A stretch of 64,000 bases of DNA, taken from the NCBI GenBank assembly GCA_963974915.1, contig CAXBES010000004.1, positions 62,001 through 126,000 on the forward strand, in the 5' to 3' direction. Within the stretch, counting starts at the first letter, position 1; the number at the start of each line of letters is the position of its first letter. The notes under the pieces were generated by a model. That model was given only the letters and a program-made list of their open reading frames with translations. It was not told the origin of the DNA and did no database searches. Source of the stretch: CAXBES01 sp963974915. GTDB lineage: Bacteria > Bacteroidota > Bacteroidia > Flavobacteriales > Flavobacteriaceae. Of this stretch, positions 58,115 to 64,000 are shown one piece after another. Made by a program: the position numbers and the translations under genes.

Positions 58115-58327
58115 ATGATCAGAAAAGGAACTAAGGTAAAGTGGAATTGGGGAAATGGTACTGCCACGGGGACCGTTTCTTCTACTAATACTGAAGAAGT
58201 AACTCAAAACATTAAAGGAACTGAAGTTACACGCAAGGGAGAAGAAGGAAATAAGGCATTATTGATCATACAAGAGGACGGCGATGAGGTTTTAAAGCTT
58301 GAGAGTGAAGTTGAGAGGGTTGATTAA
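58115..58327 (+). CDS. HVA1/DUF2945 Tudor-like small protein
   Basis: 70 aa. IRKGTKVKWNWGNGTATGTVSSTNTEEVTQNIKGTEVTRKGEEGNKALLIIQEDGDEVLKLESEVERV is the whole DUF2945 (hypervirulence-associated protein TUDOR domain) pattern: basic strand, GTATGTV turn, KG...V-x-R-x-G and final E-x-E-V. The role in bacteria is not known. It starts 18 bp before the YrdC-family gene and the two probably share a transcript. Confidence 0.9.
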   Translation: MIRKGTKVKWNWGNGTATGTVSSTNTEEVTQNIKGTEVTRKGEEGNKALLIIQEDGDEVLKLESEVERVD

Positions 58328-58345
58328 TTAAGAGTTACAGGAATT

Positions 58346-58963
58346 ATGGCTATACTCATTAAACTATACGAGGAAAATCCGAATCCAAAGGAAGTAAAAA
58401 AAGTTGTGGATATTATCAGGAATGGTGGTTTGGTGATTTATCCCAGTGACACTGTGTATGCTCTTGGGTGCGATATTACCAATAATAGGGCATTGGAGCG
58501 CGTAGCGCGAATTAAAGGGGTGAAACTTGAAAAAGCTAATTTTTCATTCGTATGTGAAGATCTTAGTAATCTTTCAGATTATGTAAAACAAATAGATTCA
58601 TCGACGTTCCGAATTTTAAAACGTGCACTTCCCGGTCCTTATACATTTATACTTCCCGGAAATAATAACCTGCCTACTGTATTTAAAAAGAAAAAAGAAG
58701 TTGGGATACGGGTTCCAAACAACTCTATTCCCCGGGCTTTAGTGCGTGAACTTGGAAACCCTATTATTTCAACATCGATAAAAGATGAGGATGAGGTAAT
58801 TGAATATACTACAGATCCCGAACTTATTTTCGAAAAATGGGAACATCTGGTAGATGTCGTAATAGATGGAGGTTATGGTGATAATATTCCATCTACAGTT
58901 ATCGATCTCACAGGAAGCGAACCCGTATTGGTAAGAGAAGGGAAAGGTAGTTTGGAAATCTGA
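58346..58963 (+). CDS. YrdC/Sua5-type protein (YciO-like or L-threonylcarbamoyladenylate synthase)
   Basis: 205 aa, one YrdC domain. IIRNGGLVIYPSDTVYALGCDITNNRALERVARIKG, FVCEDLSNLSDYV, LKRALPGPYTFILPG, VGIRVPNNSIPRALVRELGNPIISTSI and GDNIPSTVIDLTG give the nucleotide and threonine binding features. The PSDTVYALGCD start and length fit YciO as well as TsaC; the Sua5 linker and second domain are missing. If TsaC-like, it makes the precursor of t6A in tRNA. Another YrdC protein elsewhere in the genome would be needed to decide. Confidence 0.88.
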   Translation: MAILIKLYEENPNPKEVKKVVDIIRNGGLVIYPSDTVYALGCDITNNRALERVARIKGVKLEKANFSFVCEDLSNLSDYVKQIDSSTFRILKRALPGPYTFILPGNNNLPTVFKKKKEVGIRVPNNSIPRALVRELGNPIISTSIKDEDEVIEYTTDPELIFEKWEHLVDVVIDGGYGDNIPSTVIDLTGSEPVLVREGKGSLEI

Positions 58964-58988
58964 AAATATTACTTCGGAAAGAATTTCT

Positions 58989-60659
58989 TTATGTTTTAAC
59001 TGAAGATGCCAAGCGAGCTTCTTTTACAGCTATTTTTTTCAGCATCCAATCCGGATACTCTGAAGGGTCTTCCGCAGAAAATATTCTGATATCCTGATCG
59101 GGATCCATTGTCACTAGCTCATCCTGTGACTTTCCTAAAATTTCTCCGGCTGTTTGTACTCCGGAGTAACTGGCTCCCGCAACTCCATGTGATGCGATGC
59201 TGGCACCGCATAAAAATAAATTTTTAATTTCACTCTTTGCTTTATACGCAAACGGACCTATATTTTTTAAACTTTTCTCTGTTCCGTATACACTACCGGC
59301 AGTCGAATTTATGTAATACTCATTAGTAATTGGTGTACCCAGATCTGAGTGGACTATGTGCTTTTTAATCTCCGGAATCACTTTCTCGATCGTATTTAGC
59401 ATTTTTCGTTTCATTATCTCCTTGAAATCCAAGTACTTTTTTGAACGTTCAAAATCTTCATTCTCAAATTCTTTAAACACCTCGTAGTCTATATAGGTTA
59501 TGGCTTCGATCGTATGATGCTTTCCATCAAAACTTACAGGGTCTTTTAATGTAGTACAACTAATGAACATACCCGGAAATGCTTCGTCTAACTCTACGTT
59601 AGGATGAAGCATCTTACTATAGACGTCATCCATTTCTCCATCTTCCATAAGCCAGATGTTCCCCGAGTCTAATCCTATTTTTCGTAGATCGGCATCAACT
59701 GTTAAGAACAGCATCAAGGAAGTACAGGAGTACTTGGTTTTATTCAGTTTTTTAATTAGCCGCTTACTTAAATGTTGTTCACCAACGAGCTTTCTGTAAG
59801 TAATATCGGGATCGGCATTCGAAATAATCAAGTCTGAAAAAAGCTGTTCACCGGATTCAAGTAGAACTCCAATCGCTTTTTTTACTTTTCCACTATCAAT
59901 AAGAATCTTTTTTACTGAAGTACTCGTTCTAACCTCGCCATTATAAGTCTTAATTTTATTCGTCATGGCCTTTACGATCGCACCTCCGCCACCCATGGGG
60001 TAGAATCCTCCGTTAAAATAATGATCCATTACTGCACAATGAAGCGGGAAACTCGCCTTGGCCGGTGAAAGACCGTGATCGCCAAACTGGATGTTTAATA
60101 TTTTTTTTAAAAGTGGGTCTTTAAGATGCCAGTTTATAACCCTTTTTAAACTGAAAAGCGCATACTTTCCCATTTCCTTTGTTCTAAATGGAATCGTTAG
60201 ATGTTGCCAAAATCCCTTAACATATGGGAGTAATTGTAGTTGCCTGCTGACATTACGAACCAGATTGAGGTATTTTGTAATGTTCTTTTTTTCCTTCGGA
60301 AATTTCTCAGATAAACGCTCAATTAGAGCCTCAAAATTGGCAGGAAAGTTGAAACGGTCGTTCCCAATGTGGCAATGTTCATAAGCATCAGGATTCATTC
60401 TGAAGAAAACGAGGTCATTTGCAATTCCGAGGCCTTCGTATAATGTACTGGTAGATTGTCCTTTGTCGAGTAAACCAACGTAATGCACTCCGGGCGTAAA
60501 TCTAAATCCATTTAAATAAAAACTATGACACCAGCCCCCGGGAACATCATGCTGCTCTAATACGAGTACCTTTTTGCCTTCTCTCGATAAACAAATTGCA
60601 GCCGATAACCCACCCACTCCCGAGCCAATAATAATTACATCGTACTGCACTTTATTCAT
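58989..60659 (-). CDS. Phytoene desaturase/retinol reductase-type FAD oxidoreductase
   Basis: 556 aa. The dinucleotide fold DVIIIGSGVGGLSAAICLSREGKKVLVLEQHDVPGGWCHSF opens the chain at residues 7-45. TPGVHYVGLLDKGQ, MGGGGAIVKAMTNKIKTYNGEVRTSTSVKKILID (the FAD-linked second strand) and the C-terminal GAASIASHGVAGASYSGVQTAGEILG follow the CrtI/RetSat plan. It likely reduces or isomerises a polyene or related lipid; the group includes retinol saturases. No carotenoid gene is adjacent. Confidence 0.88.
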   Translation of the reverse strand: MNKVQYDVIIIGSGVGGLSAAICLSREGKKVLVLEQHDVPGGWCHSFYLNGFRFTPGVHYVGLLDKGQSTSTLYEGLGIANDLVFFRMNPDAYEHCHIGNDRFNFPANFEALIERLSEKFPKEKKNITKYLNLVRNVSRQLQLLPYVKGFWQHLTIPFRTKEMGKYALFSLKRVINWHLKDPLLKKILNIQFGDHGLSPAKASFPLHCAVMDHYFNGGFYPMGGGGAIVKAMTNKIKTYNGEVRTSTSVKKILIDSGKVKKAIGVLLESGEQLFSDLIISNADPDITYRKLVGEQHLSKRLIKKLNKTKYSCTSLMLFLTVDADLRKIGLDSGNIWLMEDGEMDDVYSKMLHPNVELDEAFPGMFISCTTLKDPVSFDGKHHTIEAITYIDYEVFKEFENEDFERSKKYLDFKEIMKRKMLNTIEKVIPEIKKHIVHSDLGTPITNEYYINSTAGSVYGTEKSLKNIGPFAYKAKSEIKNLFLCGASIASHGVAGASYSGVQTAGEILGKSQDELVTMDPDQDIRIFSAEDPSEYPDWMLKKIAVKEARLASSVKT

Positions 60660-60816
60660 AATAAATAATAATTATGAAAGATACTGCTATTATTTCGATC
60701 TGTTATTTTTCTGAATTTGGAAAGCTCTCTTTTCTTTATCTATTATTCGATATAATTAGATCGACAAAGCGTTACCTATTTCATAACCTTACTGGGGTAG
60801 GAACTTTTAATAACAG

Positions 60817-61299
60817 TTAGGCCTGCGCATTTCTCTGTTCGAATTTAGAAAGCATATAGTTTGTTTGTGCATTCAGTTTTTTTCTGAAAAACGCAGTATG
60901 TCCCAATAAAAATCCTTTAAAGCCCATAGCCTGTTTAGACCAGCGATACAGATTGAATGTATCTATATGACGAATGATCTTTCCATCCAAAAACTCGAAC
61001 TCGGCATAAATAACATTATGAACTTTTCTTCCGGTTTTACTGAAGGTATAAAACGCTTCCCAATTCGCACGTCCAATTTTTCCGTCGTATTCAACTTTGG
61101 AGAATTCTACTCTAAAATCCTTTCCTTTCTGCGATTCACAAAGCATTCTCCACATATTCTTCGCTTTTTCTCCCTTAAGTGTACCAAATGCCGGGTCTTC
61201 AAAAACAATGTCATTATGATAATTTGCTACCATTTTTTCCGCATCCAAATTCTGAAATGCCGTGTAGAATTTTTCTATGGTTCCCTGAGCTACGTCCAT
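60817..61299 (-). CDS. NTF2-like (SnoaL) protein
   Basis: 160 aa, soluble. The opening AQGTIEKFYTAFQNLDAEKMVANYHNDIVFEDPAFGTLKGEKAKNMWRMLCES is a typical NTF2/SnoaL start with the D-P-A-F-G-x-L-x-G turn. Strands with EYDGKIGRANWEAFYTFSKTGRKVHNVIYAEFEFLDGKIIRHIDTFNLYRWSKQAMG follow. The C-terminal GHTAFFRKKLNAQTNYMLSKFEQRN is an extra helix. Members range from isomerases to binding proteins; the substrate is unknown. It lies downstream of the DinB-like gene (93 bp), with a terminator between. Confidence 0.88.
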   Translation of the reverse strand: MDVAQGTIEKFYTAFQNLDAEKMVANYHNDIVFEDPAFGTLKGEKAKNMWRMLCESQKGKDFRVEFSKVEYDGKIGRANWEAFYTFSKTGRKVHNVIYAEFEFLDGKIIRHIDTFNLYRWSKQAMGFKGFLLGHTAFFRKKLNAQTNYMLSKFEQRNAQA

Positions 61300-61341
61300 G
61301 CTAGATTAAATTTTAACCAAGGTACATATATTTAAAAACAT

Positions 61342-61364
61342 AAAGCCCGCTTATCGCGAGCTTT
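61342..61364 (-). terminator. Terminator of the DinB-like gene
   Basis: AAAGCCCGC (61342-61350) and GCGAGCTTT (61356-61364) pair with one wobble around TTATC; on the minus strand an A/T-rich stretch with five T follows. Confidence 0.65.
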
Positions 61365-61391
61365 GTATCGTTTTAAACATTTTTGAAATTA

Positions 61392-61994
61392 TTACTTCGG
61401 AAAATTTGGGTCTGCCTTAATTTCCTCGATCTGAAGCACATGGCGTTCGGTGTGAGCCGACATGAAGAGCAGCACCTGATACGCATCAATAATTCCAAAC
61501 GGGGTTTCACTGTAATGGTTTCTTAGGTCTTGCTCGGTGGAAGCAACAAATTGCATATTAGATTTTCTTTTCTTCTTAAAAGCTGCTAATGTCTCTTCAT
61601 GCGAGCCATATTTTCCCGAAGGTTCAAAAGCTTCGCTTGTCTTTACTTTTGTGGACCGATCTGCTGTCATCGATAAGATCTGCTCATCGCTCATTTTTAC
61701 TTCAGAACGTCTTGAGGCATCTGCAGGTGTTTTTAGTGCGGTCTCAATCATTCCGAAGATATTTTCTTCTGAAATAGTGATATGCTCGGTACATTCTGCA
61801 ATAGACCAAGACTCCGGACTACTCTTAAAATTTAATTGCGCTTCACTAAGCCCCTTTAAATTGTTTAATAAATGATCGTGGGTAGTGGTCATTTCTGCCA
61901 TCGCTGCCAGCCTTTCCGATTCGGTTAAACCGTTGTCTGATACAGTAAAACTAACCAACATTAGTACAGATAATAGTAATAAGTATTTTTTCAT
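61392..61994 (-). CDS. Exported DinB superfamily protein
   Basis: 200 aa with a signal peptide (LLLLSVLMLVSFTVS). The four-helix DinB_2 fold has its metal ligands in view: TTHDHLLNNLKGLSEAQLNFKSSPESWSIAECTEHITISEENIF (first His in EHI), and FMSAHTERHVLQIEEI (HTERH). YSETPFGIIDAYQVLLFMSAH is the third helix. It may be a thiol- or metal-linked transferase, as in DinB/YfiT proteins; export is unusual for the fold but frequent in Bacteroidota. Confidence 0.88.
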   Translation of the reverse strand: MKKYLLLLSVLMLVSFTVSDNGLTESERLAAMAEMTTTHDHLLNNLKGLSEAQLNFKSSPESWSIAECTEHITISEENIFGMIETALKTPADASRRSEVKMSDEQILSMTADRSTKVKTSEAFEPSGKYGSHEETLAAFKKKRKSNMQFVASTEQDLRNHYSETPFGIIDAYQVLLFMSAHTERHVLQIEEIKADPNFPK

Positions 61995-62091
61995 AATTAA
62001 TTATTTTTGAGATTGTTATGTAATATTATAACGATTCTTAAGCTAATTTAGGGCATAATATCAAATAAATCACATTGTTAAGAATATTCTT

Positions 62092-62126
62092 AAAAAAAAT
62101 ACCCTGCCATAGGCAAGGTATTTTTT
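62092..62126 (-). terminator. Terminator of ompA-like gene
   Basis: AAATACC (62097-62103) pairs with GGTATTT (62117-62123), and inner TGCC pairs with GGCA. The minus strand continues in a T-run of eight. It lies 18 bp past the stop at 62144. Confidence 0.82.
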
Positions 62127-62143
62127 ATCATTTATACTTAAAA

Positions 62144-63007
62144 CTAGTTTCCACCGGTGGCAGAGAGATTTTTCATCTCCTTCTCGATCATATCATAAAA
62201 CTGATCGATCTTTGGAAGTACCACAATACGAGTACGTCTGTTAGTAGCTCTGTTCTCTGCAGTAGTGTTAGGCACTAAAGGCACATAATCTGCACGTCCG
62301 GCGGCAATTAACCTTCCCGGCTGTACTCCTAAGTCCTCTAAAGCACGTACGATAGCAGTCGCTCTTTTTACACTAAGATCCCAGTTATCCAATAAAACTC
62401 CATTTCGGTAAGGTACGTTGTCTGTATGACCTTCTACCATACATTCGAAATCAGGTTTTCCGTTAACTACTTTTGCAACCTTAGCAAGTACTTCGTTTGC
62501 TCTGCTTGTAATATTGTAGCTTCCGCTCTTGAATAATAATTTATCTGCGATTGAAATAAATACAACTCCTTTTTCAACATTAATTTCAATGTCAGGGTCG
62601 TTAATACCTACTTCACGCTTTAAACTTGTAACCAAAGCAAGAGTAACACTGTCTTTTTTATTTAATGCATCCTGTAATCTTGTGATCTTTAGGTCCTTTT
62701 CTTTTAAGCTTTCCAAAGATTTTTCAAGGTTCGTTGCACCTTGAGAGGTCAACATGGTAAGATCTTTTGAACTTTGAATAAGATCTTCATTGGTCTTTTT
62801 CATATCTGCCAGACGCTCTTCGAGTGCAGTTGCACGTGCCTCGGCGGCAGCTCTATCGGTTAAACAGCTGTTTAACTTAACTGTTGCCGTGTTTAAGAGA
62901 TCTTGTGTGTTTTTTTGTTTAGCCTCTAGTTCTGCATATTGCTTTTTGGAAACACATGATGTGAGTACAAAAGAAGAGCAAACGGCTAATATCAAAAGTC
63001 TTTTCAT
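62144..63007 (-). CDS. OmpA family lipoprotein
   Basis: 287 aa with a lipoprotein signal (ILAVCSSFVLTSC, Cys17). Residues 20-120 form a long coiled coil (KKQYAELEAKQKNTQDLLNTATVKLNSC, ALEERLADMKKTNEDLIQSSKDL). The OmpA domain (about 150-285) has VFISIADKLLFKSGSYNIT, CMVEGHTDNVPYRNG, NWDLSVKRATAIVRAL and GRADYVPLVPNTTAENRATNRRTRIVV, the full peptidoglycan-binding set. It anchors the outer membrane to the cell wall. It is monocistronic. Confidence 0.95.
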   Translation of the reverse strand: MKRLLILAVCSSFVLTSCVSKKQYAELEAKQKNTQDLLNTATVKLNSCLTDRAAAEARATALEERLADMKKTNEDLIQSSKDLTMLTSQGATNLEKSLESLKEKDLKITRLQDALNKKDSVTLALVTSLKREVGINDPDIEINVEKGVVFISIADKLLFKSGSYNITSRANEVLAKVAKVVNGKPDFECMVEGHTDNVPYRNGVLLDNWDLSVKRATAIVRALEDLGVQPGRLIAAGRADYVPLVPNTTAENRATNRRTRIVVLPKIDQFYDMIEKEMKNLSATGGN

Positions 63008-63100
63008 AATTTTTAGATTTCTTTAAGTGTTAAATTGTTATTCAAAATTATTAAATGAACGCCATCTACAATAACGATTAACAATACTTTAAGTAAAATA

Positions 63101-64000
63101 TCAATAACCGTCTTTAAAGTGGTGCTTTTTTCTAATAAAATAGTACCAAACTATAGAGTTTATTCTATAATATTTGGTTTTCTTAGCGTATATCCTTCTC
63201 TTTTTGAGGAATTTACGAATTAGTGTGTAAAAACTAAAATGTGCCTTGAGAATAGCGCTAAAATGTTTAGGTTTTCCTTGAAATAAAAACTGAAATGCCG
63301 CTATGGCATCCAAGATAAGACGGATAAAAATAATCCCCCATACCTTCGCGCCTTTAACGTTTTTTACCAACGCCAACAGGGTGTTTCTGAAGTTGTAAAA
63401 AGTCTTCCTCGGATTTCCCGCTGCAAGTGTCGCTCCTCCCACATGATAGACCACAGAGGCTCCAATATACTTTACCACATTACCATTATTTTGTAATCGC
63501 CAGCATAGATCAATTTCCTCCTGGTGCGCAAAAAAATCTTCATCTAAACCACCAACTTCCCAAAAGACAGTATTCTTTACAAACAAGGCCGCTCCTGTCG
63601 CCCAAAATATAGGAATCGTATCGTTGTATTGCCCTTCATCCAATTCCAGAATATTAAAAATTCGACCGCGACAATACGGATACCCTAAGGCATCAACAAA
63701 TCCGCCGCCTGCACCGGCATATTCAAAATACGCTTTATTCTTATAATCCAGTATTTTTGGTTGGGCGGCAGCGAGAGTTGCATCCTTTCGAAACTCTGAA
63801 ATGACCGGAGTGAGCCAGTTTTCGGTGACTTCTACATCACTATTTAGAAGTACAAGAATATCTTCTGAAACATGCTTGAGCGCATCGTTATATCCTTTTG
63901 CATAGCCGCCGTTGGTTTTATTCTGAATAATTTTTACCGTCGGAAAGTTTTCAGAAATAAACAAAACCGAATCGTCTGTAGAGGCATTATCGGCTACATA
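63101..64000 (-). CDS. Glycosyltransferase family 2, 5' end beyond window
   Basis: The frame continues in phase past position 64000, so the true start lies outside the window; about 300 codons are visible. YVADNASTDDS gives the GT-A nucleotide-sugar motif, NGGYAKGYNDAL and ILVLLNSDVEVTENWLTPV the DxD-like site, and EEIDLCWRLQNNG the catalytic base region. It resembles rhamnosyl- and other polysaccharide transferases. The C-terminal part has one hydrophobic stretch (GIIFIRLILDAIAAFQFLF) and a basic tail. The acceptor is unknown. Confidence 0.92.
   Translation of the reverse strand, partial: YVADNASTDDSVLFISENFPTVKIIQNKTNGGYAKGYNDALKHVSEDILVLLNSDVEVTENWLTPVISEFRKDATLAAAQPKILDYKNKAYFEYAGAGGGFVDALGYPYCRGRIFNILELDEGQYNDTIPIFWATGAALFVKNTVFWEVGGLDEDFFAHQEEIDLCWRLQNNGNVVKYIGASVVYHVGGATLAAGNPRKTFYNFRNTLLALVKNVKGAKVWGIIFIRLILDAIAAFQFLFQGKPKHFSAILKAHFSFYTLIRKFLKKRRIYAKKTKYYRINSIVWYYFIRKKHHFKDGY

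Overview
The window comes from a marine-type member of the Flavobacteriaceae (Bacteroidota). This rests on the AT-rich genome, promoters built on a TAnnTTTG -7 box rather than a sigma70 -10, very weak Shine-Dalgarno sites, many lipoproteins with a short SC lipobox, and lineage-typical genes: FAS1 proteins, CarboxypepD_reg-like domains, YtxJ, OmpA lipoprotein, M16 pairs. No rRNA, tRNA, CRISPR array, prophage or insertion sequence was recognised. The one clear RNA gene is the small SRP RNA (19274-19369).

Layout. 1-3 kb: start of an exported protein running off the left edge, smpB, an M23 peptidase, a lipoprotein and a histidine phosphatase. 3-8 kb: a CsbD-like stress protein; a TetR regulator, acyl-CoA thioesterase and 44-aa membrane protein unit with matching operators in front of the first two genes; clpB; ytxJ. 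8-15 kb: a TPR-like lipoprotein, fumarylacetoacetase, glyA, a GNAT enzyme, a di-haem cytochrome c peroxidase. 15-26 kb: surface and envelope proteins, glutaminyl cyclase, SRP RNA, an SDR, transaldolase, a thioredoxin-fold lipoprotein without its cysteines, an ABC-F ATPase. 25-33 kb: two FAS1 proteins, pheT, a TlpA-like lipoprotein, a GNAT, a Tat-motif dienelactone hydrolase, small membrane and exported proteins.

33.8-37.7 kb is the main accessory region. It holds two AT-rich genes, a HEPN-like/STAND NTPase of 859 aa and a stand-alone HEPN protein of 297 aa. Each is enclosed by its own perfect 10-bp inverted repeat, and each is followed on its 3' side by a copy of a shared structured element. 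I read this as two cassette-like defence-type modules; it is the best candidate for something undescribed.

38-47 kb: a co-transcribed M16 peptidase pair, recG, a GIY-YIG gene between two copies of a dispersed repeat, and an M1 aminopeptidase translationally coupled to a patatin. 47-50 kb: a compact four-gene unit of lipoprotein, seven-helix membrane protein, HisKA_3 kinase and NarL-type regulator. 50-64 kb: glutamate-synthase-like FMN protein, M20 amidohydrolase, a UvrD/PcrA helicase with a non-ATG start, two paralogous secreted alpha/beta hydrolases, YrdC-type protein, a carotenoid/retinol-type oxidoreductase, NTF2-like and DinB-like proteins, OmpA lipoprotein, and a GT2 glycosyltransferase cut by the right edge.

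Most gene functions are housekeeping or envelope biology. Regulatory logic that can be read directly includes the TetR operators, an inverted repeat over the clpB promoter, and many intrinsic terminators shared by convergent genes. All family calls were made by eye from motifs; none was checked against a database.
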